A program made the position numbers and the translations under genes. From assembly GCF_004358445.1 (NCBI RefSeq), contig NZ_CP037951.1, positions 3,690,001 to 3,754,000 on the forward strand: a stretch of DNA of 64,000 nucleotides, read 5' to 3'. This stretch comes from Parashewanella tropica. GTDB taxonomy: Bacteria; Pseudomonadota; Gammaproteobacteria; Enterobacterales; Shewanellaceae. Of this stretch, positions 57,171 through 64,000 are shown in pieces; position 1 is the first letter of the stretch; every line of letters starts with the position of its first letter. A model generated the notes under the pieces. It searched no databases and was not told the DNA's origin. It was given only the letters and a program-made list of their open reading frames with translations.

Positions 57171-57842
57171 ATGACCATACAAGCAGTGACCATTAATACC
57201 CCAAATTTGAGTGACGCTGCCAGTAAAGTACAACAGGTGTTAATAGAGCGTGGTTTAGAAACGCCAATGCGCGATAATCCCCTGTCTCCAGAGCAGCAAA
57301 AAGACAAAATTGAGCAGCACATGCGTGAAATTCTCAATACTCTTGCCCTCGATTTAACGGATGACAGTCTTGCCGATACTCCAAAACGTATCGCCAAAAT
57401 GTACGTTAACGAAGTATTCTCTGGTCTGGATTACAGTAACTTCCCTAAAATCACCGTCATCGAAAACAAAATGAACGTTGATGAAATGATCAAGGTAAAG
57501 GACATCAGCTTGACCAGTACTTGTGAGCATCATTTTGTCACTATTGATGGCGTTGCAACGGTCGCTTACTTACCACGTAAGAAGATCATCGGTCTTTCAA
57601 AAATTAATCGTATCGTGCGCTTTTTTGCACAGCGTCCTCAGGTGCAAGAACGCTTGACTCAGCAAGTATTAGTGGCACTGCAAACACTTCTTGATACTGA
57701 CAATGTCGCAGTAAAAATGGATGCTGTTCATTATTGTGTCAAAGCCCGTGGTGTTATGGATGCCACTTCAGAAACCAGCACTTCTGCTTTAGGCGGTATT
57801 TTTAAGTCAGATCCAGCGACTCGAGCAGAATTCCTTAAATAA
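57171..57842 (+). CDS. folE: FolE, GTP cyclohydrolase I
   Basis: Converts GTP to 7,8-dihydroneopterin triphosphate, the first step of tetrahydrofolate synthesis. It is 223 aa (E. coli 222). Zinc ligands lie in [10 protein letters not shown] (Cys, His) and [11 protein letters not shown] (Cys). '[25 protein letters not shown]' (seen in parts) is the substrate-site signature. It is a housekeeping gene lying inside the otherwise accessory block. Confidence 0.97.
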   Translation: MTIQAVTINTPNLSDAASKVQQVLIERGLETPMRDNPLSPEQQKDKIEQHMREILNTLALDLTDDSLADTPKRIAKMYVNEVFSGLDYSNFPKITVIENKMNVDEMIKVKDISLTSTCEHHFVTIDGVATVAYLPRKKIIGLSKINRIVRFFAQRPQVQERLTQQVLVALQTLLDTDNVAVKMDAVHYCVKARGVMDATSETSTSALGGIFKSDPATRAEFLK

Positions 57843-57879
57843 TCAACACCGAAACCTTTAATAAGCCAAGCTTTCTGTA

Positions 57880-57901
57880 GATCACCTGTTTTCAGGTGAT
57901 C
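57880..57901 (+). terminator. Hairpin after folE
   Basis: Perfect 9-bp stem GATCACCTG (57880-57888) / CAGGTGATC (57893-57901) with a TTTT loop, 37 bp after the folE stop. It is followed by ACCTATCATTTCT rather than a T-run, so it is a weak or Rho-assisted terminator candidate. Confidence 0.5.
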
Positions 57902-58045
57902 ACCTATCATTTCTACCGTTCAAATTCTCCTATTCGTTCATGGTGTAAGGATTTCTTAACCAAAGCTGATACCCACTTGATTAAATTTCCGTTTTTATTT
58001 TTTTCATTATAAAAAAAGGAAAAACCCAATCAGAAAAAGTTCTCT

Positions 58046-61000
58046 ATGAGTGTACAAGTGGATGTTCGAACACCAAACCATATCGGTTTTTCTGATCCTG
58101 CACACCTCAAGAAAAAAACACTGGATAGTTCAGACGACACATTAAAATGGAAACAAACTAAAGAAGCCGACGCCTCAATTCAACAGTGGCATAAGGGTAC
58201 ATCAAACCAGAACCCATCGACCAAAACATCTCGATCACCTAAACAAAACAAAGCCTCCCCCTCTCTCAGTGAGCTTGACCCGAAGTTCGTCCAAAGTGTT
58301 AACAGTTACACTGAAGAATTAGAACAAGGCATTCAGCTATATCAAGAAACAGGAGATATCAAATCATGCCTGTATGCTATCAGGAAACTGAACGCTTTAG
58401 CCTCACAACTGAACATTTCAAATGCAAAAAATACAAGGCCGAATCAACTGACGCCCCTCAGAAAAGAGTGCATACAAACCCATTTTTTGCCACCCTATGT
58501 AGAGTTTCTCACAGCCTTTATCCATCAACAGCAAAAGCATGGGATCAAGCTCAACCCCTATGCGGCGGCAATCTATAATCAGTTGGTTTCTTTAGTTCCC
58601 TATTTAACCGAACCACAACGACAGCACGTCATAGAGCCACTACGGACGTTTATGGTAACAAAGCTCGATGCAGACTTTGATTACGCACAGTTCGTTTTAA
58701 GAGCCAACCAAACCGATCTGCTTACTTTCGAACTGGCAAGCATGGATGATTTAATTAGACCAGATACCAATCTATCTAAATTTAAATTAATTCCAGAATC
58801 ACAACTAAAGGAATACAGAGAGCGCATAAGACAATTAAGGCATCTAGCAAGAGTAACACCGCCAATCAAAACTCGATTATCTCCCATTGAATCCACAGCC
58901 TTAGAGCTCATAGACAAAAACCAACTGACTCAACTTGATACTCTGCTTTGGCGCACTCATGGGGATGTCCTTTGCCATCTTCAAAGAATGCTGGCCCAAA
59001 AAACATTTAAAAACTTACTTAGCTACCAAAACGAAGTGACGAGCTTTATGGGCATTTCAAGTACTTGCTACATGAGTACGCTGCAAACACTGCTATTGAT
59101 ATATAACAACACCCCACACACAGTTAAGAGTGTCAGTTTTGTAAGATTAAAATTTTCTGAGCTGTTATCAGATACTGTCATGAGTTGTCTATTATTGTTA
59201 GATCACGAACAAGACGCTGACCAAATCTCAGAGATACTCAACTTAATTGGCTCCGTACCTAATGCGAGTAAACTGCTTTCTGCAGAGTCTCAACGGGTTA
59301 TAGAAATATACCAATCGCCAATCACTCAATTGGAGCCTGCTGTTCAATCAAGATTGAAATCAGGGGTAATATTACAACGCTATTTCTGCCATTTTTTCCA
59401 TTCAATGAATCAAAGAAAATTTGATTGCATGTTGGTGACTCTAGCGCTTATTTTTACTCCACCTGTCAGTGAAGAGCCTACGTTATTCCCGGCTCATTTC
59501 AGAAAACTCAAGCAAAAGGTCGCGCAATCGATCAAATCACGTTCTTGTCTAAAGCTGGCTCGATATTACAGTGAGATGCCGAATCAAACGGATAGTGGTA
59601 AAGCTTCATTAAGAGTCGCGTTCGCCGCTCATCAAACTCAAATTCTCGCCTTTTCCCCACTGCATTTTTTATACCATAGTGAGAGAGAACATGCGCGAAT
59701 GGGTAAAATATCATGCCTTGCTTGGGATAACTTACTCAAGAGGATTAAAGATCAGGTGTACGAGCCATCGAACATGACTCAATTACTGCAATTGTACGCA
59801 CTCAATCCTGATTGTAGTAGCTTATTGCCTTATACCGAGACATTATTGTGTGTCATGTTAAGCCATCTTTTAGATGAACAAGCAACCTGTCAGACTTCCG
59901 ATAAACTCGCTCCAGAAGACATGAGGCACCTTGTTAACTTCTCAACTGTATTACTTAATAAATTAACCACAACACCAACCCCCGTTGTAAAAGCCAAAAC
60001 CATTACACAATTGCAAACATCACTTGAAAACTATCAAAGTGTAGCCACTGAACTTGATGAGCATGCAGCGCTATTCCCCATTAGCCACGTACTGCCAATG
60101 TTATGTAACCCTCAGTTAGTTTTCGCTATGTCTTCGCCACTAACAGAAATAACACCTGAAATCTGCCGAAGAGTCATTAATGCGATGTCGAGCAGTATGA
60201 AAGAAAAGGACTTGGAAGCAGCGTTAATTGCATTTAATAAATTGGTTTTCTATAAAAGAGAAATTGAAGACGTATTAGATCCTGAACACAAAACTCTTGC
60301 TTGTCTGTATGCCGGCGCTCAGGAAATCTTTACCACTCGGTTATTACTTCCCTTTATCACGATGCTCGGAGCTGAGTTAACGGTTACCCCGCATTATTTT
60401 ATGACGAACGATCCCAGCAAAAAGAAACAAGAAATGGCTAAGCTAAACGTATTAGCTTGCAGTCAGAGCGCTGAAATTCAACATCAATGGCAACACCTTG
60501 CCAGTAAGCTTTGGTCTCAATCAGTGTATCTTATGGTTCTAGATAGTACCGTGCTAACCAAAGAGCATGTGGATGACTTACTGGCATTAAAATTCATCAG
60601 CTTTGATGTTCATGACGATAAGGTAAAACCGTATCTAGTCCTTGCGATTTGTAGCGTGGCCAACCAATCAGAACTCGCAAATACCTTTAATGGAAAAGTA
60701 CAGTTAACAGCAATCTACCAATGGGCTATCTCATTAGCTAGCCATCCAGAATATGCTTCGTTATCAGAAACACTAAAAAACAAACTTTGCCTTGCAATCC
60801 AGCAACTCGAAAACTACGTAGTACTGAAATGCTCCCCCTTTTCAGTAAGCGACCTCCTTATAAGACGTCGCCATTATTTACCGCCTAAAACGCTTGAAGT
60901 AAAGACGATGATGGCATCAAGTCACCATCCCCAAAAGACAGTAACAAAAACCATTGCACTGACAATGGACGTTGGGCTGCCAAACGTGAACGAGTTACTC

Positions 61001-62173
61001 AAGAAGGTACCAGTAAGCTATCGCTGCACTGTCGACGAAGAACCCACTGTATCTGTTGAAGTCGACCAACCTGTAGTCGAAATGGCTCTTGGGACTACAA
61101 CGGAGAAAGCACAGCAACGCCCTTCTACAGATACGACGATAGACGAAGAGCAGCCGATTCAGCCTACTGGAAATACACCAGAACTAGCCAATGAGGTACA
61201 TAAAGATATAGCTGAAGTAGACTCAACATATACCAACGATGCGATTGAAGTTATCCCCTCGGAAACACAAGAAGATGAACCTGTTCTATCAGATCCAAAC
61301 GGTGAAACAACGGTTCAGCAAATTGAAGTTGTATCTGAATCTGACGATGAAGTATCTCAAGAAATCGATAACATTACTGAACAAGTAGAAAGTATCCAAG
61401 AAGGAGTTAATGAAGAGCCTCAAAATGTCAGTGCTTCGGAACAGCAAAAAACGGCTGAGCCGAATCTTGAAATTCAATCCAGCAACTCGACTCCATCAAT
61501 AGATGCACCTGCTGTTTTAACATCCTCTCCCTTCCTTGTAGTACCAGATCATACTCAACCAACGTACATCATGCTACTTCCACAAATATACCAAGAGATA
61601 CCACAGTTTTTAGAAGAATTACCTAAGCTATATTGGCGAGCACCACAGCTCCTAGAACAAGAACCCACATTTTACAGCATTGCACATGAAAACATCCCTG
61701 AGTTAATGCTATTGAACCAATATCAAACAGAAATGGCCTTAGCGATATTTAATATTTCATTTCTAATTGATTATCGGTATCTATTAGACGAGGCGCCTGA
61801 AGGGATCACTAGGGCGGCAGTACAACTTGGCATTGACACCGTTATTCAAGATGTCCAACAACAGCAAGAGTTAGTTGAGGTTCAGCTTCAAGCCGAAATG
61901 AGTAAAATTCCCTCCCTATTATCGAATTACATTGCCTCCGATACCCAAAATTCAGGCTCTTTAATGTTGGAATTATCACAACGATTTTTATCGCTCAACA
62001 ATGAAGAGTTCGAACAACTTATTCGTGAAATTGAGGCCCATGCATCGGCACATATATCTCAATTTAAATTTGTGCCATGCCATACACTGCTTTACGTCAA
62101 AATGCTGCTGAAAATAGTCTATCAGCAGCATAAAACGTATTTGGAACACGTAGGGGGCGTATATGATCTATAA
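58046..62173 (+). CDS. Unrecognised 1375-residue soluble protein
   Basis: I do not recognise this protein. It has no signal peptide and no membrane helix, so it is cytosolic or secreted by a non-Sec route. Residues 1-75 are polar (K, S, T, Q) and look disordered. Residues 80-970 look almost wholly alpha-helical, Leu- and Gln-rich, without a visible nucleotide or catalytic motif. Residues about 990-1160 form an acidic E/D/T/Q-rich linker. A C-terminal domain of about 210 residues opens with six proline heptads (1171-1212). No strong ribosome-binding site is visible. It converges on pyrE with 2 bp between. The intact 4.1-kb frame and protein-like composition argue for a real gene. Large size, disordered ends and helical body recall effectors or scaffold proteins, but that is speculation. 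Confidence 0.85.
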   Translation: MSVQVDVRTPNHIGFSDPAHLKKKTLDSSDDTLKWKQTKEADASIQQWHKGTSNQNPSTKTSRSPKQNKASPSLSELDPKFVQSVNSYTEELEQGIQLYQETGDIKSCLYAIRKLNALASQLNISNAKNTRPNQLTPLRKECIQTHFLPPYVEFLTAFIHQQQKHGIKLNPYAAAIYNQLVSLVPYLTEPQRQHVIEPLRTFMVTKLDADFDYAQFVLRANQTDLLTFELASMDDLIRPDTNLSKFKLIPESQLKEYRERIRQLRHLARVTPPIKTRLSPIESTALELIDKNQLTQLDTLLWRTHGDVLCHLQRMLAQKTFKNLLSYQNEVTSFMGISSTCYMSTLQTLLLIYNNTPHTVKSVSFVRLKFSELLSDTVMSCLLLLDHEQDADQISEILNLIGSVPNASKLLSAESQRVIEIYQSPITQLEPAVQSRLKSGVILQRYFCHFFHSMNQRKFDCMLVTLALIFTPPVSEEPTLFPAHFRKLKQKVAQSIKSRSCLKLARYYSEMPNQTDSGKASLRVAFAAHQTQILAFSPLHFLYHSEREHARMGKISCLAWDNLLKRIKDQVYEPSNMTQLLQLYALNPDCSSLLPYTETLLCVMLSHLLDEQATCQTSDKLAPEDMRHLVNFSTVLLNKLTTTPTPVVKAKTITQLQTSLENYQSVATELDEHAALFPISHVLPMLCNPQLVFAMSSPLTEITPEICRRVINAMSSSMKEKDLEAALIAFNKLVFYKREIEDVLDPEHKTLACLYAGAQEIFTTRLLLPFITMLGAELTVTPHYFMTNDPSKKKQEMAKLNVLACSQSAEIQHQWQHLASKLWSQSVYLMVLDSTVLTKEHVDDLLALKFISFDVHDDKVKPYLVLAICSVANQSELANTFNGKVQLTAIYQWAISLASHPEYASLSETLKNKLCLAIQQLENYVVLKCSPFSVSDLLIRRRHYLPPKTLEVKTMMASSHHPQKTVTKTIALTMDVGLPNVNELLKKVPVSYRCTVDEEPTVSVEVDQPVVEMALGTTTEKAQQRPSTDTTIDEEQPIQPTGNTPELANEVHKDIAEVDSTYTNDAIEVIPSETQEDEPVLSDPNGETTVQQIEVVSESDDEVSQEIDNITEQVESIQEGVNEEPQNVSASEQQKTAEPNLEIQSSNSTPSIDAPAVLTSSPFLVVPDHTQPTYIMLLPQIYQEIPQFLEELPKLYWRAPQLLEQEPTFYSIAHENIPELMLLNQYQTEMALAIFNISFLIDYRYLLDEAPEGITRAAVQLGIDTVIQDVQQQQELVEVQLQAEMSKIPSLLSNYIASDTQNSGSLMLELSQRFLSLNNEEFEQLIREIEAHASAHISQFKFVPCHTLLYVKMLLKIVYQQHKTYLEHVGGVYDL
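61556..61681 (+). repeat. Six tandem proline heptads within the 1375-aa protein
   Basis: Residues 1171-1212 read as consecutive heptads QPTYIML, LPQIYQE, IPQFLEE, LPKLYWR, APQLLEQ, EPTFYSI. Each has Pro at position 2, and a bulky hydrophobic or aromatic residue at positions 4 and 5. The DNA is not an exact repeat, so the period is kept at the protein level. Confidence 0.75.
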
Positions 62174-62175
62174 AT

Positions 62176-62817
62176 TTAGATCCCGTATTGTTCTCGATAA
62201 GCTTCAACAGCAGCTAACTCAGCTTCCATTCCTTCTTGGTCTTCAAGGTAGGTAAGCAGATCAGCCAAAGTGACAATCGACACCACTTGGCAAGCAAAAT
62301 CACGTTCCACTTCTTGAATAGCCGATAATTCTGCTTTACCTTTCTCTTGGCGATCCAGTGCAATCAAAACGCCAGCTAATTCAGCGTCATTCGCTTTAAT
62401 GATTTCCATCGATTCACGAATTGCGGTACCTGCGGTGATCACATCATCCACCAACATGACTTTGCCCTTCAACTCACTCCCTACAAGTGAACCGCCTTCA
62501 CCGTGATCTTTCTTCTCTTTGCGGTTAAAGCAATAAGGCGCATCAATATCGTGATGCTCTGAAAGTGCTACGGTTGTCGTCGTTGCAATTGGAATGCCTT
62601 TGTAAGCCGGGCCAAAGACCAAATCATAATCGATATTCGAGTCAACAAGCGCCGCTGCATAAAAGCGTCCTAACTTGGCTAAGTCTTTACCTGTATTAAA
62701 TAAACCAGCATTAAAAAAATACGGGCTTGTACGACCGGACTTCAAGGTAAATTCGCCAAAACGTAGGACTTGGCGCTCTAACGCAAATTCGATAAATTCT
62801 TTTTGATAGGCTTTCAC
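62176..62817 (-). CDS. pyrE: PyrE, orotate phosphoribosyltransferase
   Basis: Forms orotidine 5'-phosphate from orotate and PRPP in pyrimidine synthesis. It is 213 aa, the E. coli length. The PRPP-binding motif [14 protein letters not shown] (about residue 119), '[18 protein letters not shown]' and the N-terminal '[33 protein letters not shown]' (in parts) are diagnostic. It follows rph and an attenuator, as in E. coli. Confidence 0.98.
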   Translation of the reverse strand: MKAYQKEFIEFALERQVLRFGEFTLKSGRTSPYFFNAGLFNTGKDLAKLGRFYAAALVDSNIDYDLVFGPAYKGIPIATTTTVALSEHHDIDAPYCFNRKEKKDHGEGGSLVGSELKGKVMLVDDVITAGTAIRESMEIIKANDAELAGVLIALDRQEKGKAELSAIQEVERDFACQVVSIVTLADLLTYLEDQEGMEAELAAVEAYREQYGI

Positions 62818-62843
62818 AACGGTTCTCTCTTTTTATTTCGGGT

Positions 62844-62871
62844 ACAAAAAACGCCCCGATTGGAGCGTTTT
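62844..62871 (-). terminator. pyrE attenuator between rph and pyrE
   Basis: On the minus strand AAACGCTCC / GGGGCGTTT (62870-62862 and 62857-62849), 9 bp with one wobble, is followed by TTTTTT. It lies about 10 bp after the rph stop and 30 bp before pyrE. This is the layout of the UTP-sensitive pyrE attenuator of enterobacteria, in which translation of the rph end controls termination. Confidence 0.85.
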
Positions 62872-62879
62872 AAAATCTA

Positions 62880-63593
62880 TTAATTTAATGCGGTTTTCTG
62901 CACATCGACAATTTCTCGAATGCTGTTTTTCGCCAGCTCTAACATTTCGAGTAATTCTTCATGGCTGAACGGTTCACCTTCTGCGGTGCCTTGTACTTCA
63001 ATCATTTTTCCAGTTTCAGTCATGATCACGTTCATATCGGTTTCTGCTTCGCTGTCTTCAACGTATTCCAGATCCGAAATGGCTTCACCTTTATAAATGC
63101 CTACACTTACTGCAGCAATTAAGAACTTAAGCGGATTGGTTTTGATAATGCCTTTACTACGAGCAAAATTAAGCGCATCAACCAAAGCGACACAAGCGCC
63201 TGTAATCGAAGCGGTACGAGTGCCACCGTCTGCTTGAATAACATCACAGTCGATAACGATCGTGTTTTCACCTAAGGCTTTCATATCCACGCAAGCACGT
63301 AAGCTACGACCGATCAAACGTTGGATTTCTTGAGTGCGACCCGATTGCTTACCACGTGCCGCTTCTCTGTCCATTCGGCTGTGAGTAGAACGAGGTAACA
63401 TGCCATATTCAGCGGTAACCCAGCCTTGCCCTTGACCTTTTAGAAAACGCGGTACGCCTTCGGTAAAGCTAGCCGTACAAAGTACTTTGGTTTCACCAAA
63501 TTCCACTAATACTGAACCTTCAGCATGGGCAGTAAAATTGCGGGTAATCGTAATTGGGCGAGTTTGTGCAGCTGTGCGGTTGCTAGGACGCAT
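62880..63593 (-). CDS. rph: RNase PH, phosphorolytic tRNA 3'-processing exonuclease
   Basis: Trims tRNA precursors at the 3' end using phosphate. It is 237 aa (E. coli 238). It starts [20 protein letters not shown], with '[17 protein letters not shown]', '[15 protein letters not shown]' and the catalytic '[20 protein letters not shown]' region. It is complete, unlike the frameshifted copy in E. coli K-12. First gene of rph-pyrE; divergent from yicC. Confidence 0.98.
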   Translation of the reverse strand: MRPSNRTAAQTRPITITRNFTAHAEGSVLVEFGETKVLCTASFTEGVPRFLKGQGQGWVTAEYGMLPRSTHSRMDREAARGKQSGRTQEIQRLIGRSLRACVDMKALGENTIVIDCDVIQADGGTRTASITGACVALVDALNFARSKGIIKTNPLKFLIAAVSVGIYKGEAISDLEYVEDSEAETDMNVIMTETGKMIEVQGTAEGEPFSHEELLEMLELAKNSIREIVDVQKTALN

Positions 63594-63818
63594 GAGAATT
63601 CCTTTGAAAAAGGCTTAGAAAAGTTGTTTCGTATTATAATGATTTGTCTAACCAGTTACTATGTTTACAAAGAAAAACGTCTTATTTTCTAATTGTTAGA
63701 AATATAGGCTGGATATATTAACAATTGCTTACCCTTCCCCCCAAAAGCAACTCAAACATACACTGTCTCTTTTTTTGTTATACTCGCTGCCAGCTAATGA
63801 CATTTCAAAGGTTTACTT

Positions 63819-64000
63819 ATGATCCAAAGCATGACTGCCTATGCTCGCATCGAGCATAAAGCCGACTGGGGTAACGCCTCATGGGAACTGCGTTCTGTTA
63901 ACCAACGCTACTTAGAAACCTATTTCCGTTTACCCGAGCAATTTCGCAGTTTAGAGCCAGCTCTTAGAGAAAAACTTCGTAAGCGCCTGAATCGAGGTAA
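63819..64000 (+). CDS. yicC: YicC-family endoribonuclease, N-terminus (partial)
   Basis: The first 60 codons are present, beginning MIQSMTAYARIEHKADWGNA, with 'WELRSVNQRYLETYFRLPEQ' and 'LEPALREKLRKRLNRG', the conserved N-terminus of the YicC family. The gene runs off the right edge. AAAGG lies about 8 nt before the ATG. Its place divergent from rph is the normal gammaproteobacterial arrangement. Confidence 0.95.
   Translation, partial: MIQSMTAYARIEHKADWGNASWELRSVNQRYLETYFRLPEQFRSLEPALREKLRKRLNRG

Noticed and set aside
1-64000. CRISPR array, integrase, transposase, phage or tRNA genes
   Set aside because: None was recognised; the only repeats are the palindromic and dispersed elements listed, without spacer periodicity.

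Overview
The window is chromosomal DNA of a Gram-negative gammaproteobacterium. It most resembles a marine member of the Alteromonadales (Shewanella/Pseudoalteromonas-like), judged from gene order, moderate AT-richness, TonB-dependent uptake and several exported sulfatases. No genus can be named from the sequence alone. The window opens with the 5' end of a 16S rRNA gene (minus strand) with two tandem stringent-type promoters, and ends inside a yicC-family gene.

From about 1 to 22 kb nearly everything reads on the minus strand: secA, an M23 peptidase, dciA (opposite strand), then the division and cell-wall (dcw) cluster. In transcription order this is mraZ-rsmH-ftsL-ftsI-murE-murF-mraY-murD-ftsW-murG-murC-ftsQ-ftsA-ftsZ-lpxC. 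The cluster is very compact, lacks ddl between murC and ftsQ, and starts with a textbook MraZ operator: four boxes at exact 10-bp spacing. From 22 to 33 kb come a FadL-type porin, a TPR protein with a decayed GGDEF domain, recQ, rarD, a small membrane/PH-like protein, rpmB-rpmG, radC, coaBC, dut and slmA. The run radC/coaBC/dut/slmA ... pyrE/rph/yicC is an ancestral gammaproteobacterial neighbourhood.

That neighbourhood is interrupted between slmA (ends 33130) and pyrE (ends 62176) by about 29 kb. Apart from folE, this block looks accessory. It encodes four FGly-type (S1) sulfatases, a metallo-beta-lactamase-fold hydrolase resembling the zinc arylsulfatase of Pseudoalteromonas carrageenovora, a TonB-dependent receptor, two exported amidohydrolases (one without its metal ligands), an exported metzincin-like protease, an M28 aminopeptidase, an S9 oligopeptidase, a PatB/MalY-type PLP lyase, an NhaC-type transporter, a second signal peptidase I, a GntR/FadR-family regulator and a sugar-dehydrogenase-like SDR. 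There are peptidases but no glycoside hydrolases or polysaccharide lyases. One sulfatase is translationally coupled to the PatB-NhaC-M28 operon. I infer a locus for sulfated peptides, glycopeptides or sulfated amino acids. A sulfated-galactan role remains an alternative because of the GntR/SDR pair. A palindrome in front of the TonB receptor recurs almost exactly as a half-site in front of the M28/sulfatase pair.

Next to pyrE lies an unrecognised 1375-residue protein with an acidic linker and six tandem proline heptads near its C-terminus. Non-coding structures of note are a roughly 198-bp nested palindromic element after dut, two copies of a 161-163-bp element with 22-bp terminal inverted repeats, a cloverleaf-forming segment at 45.5 kb, a pyrE attenuator, and a dcw-operon terminator embedded in the dciA coding sequence.
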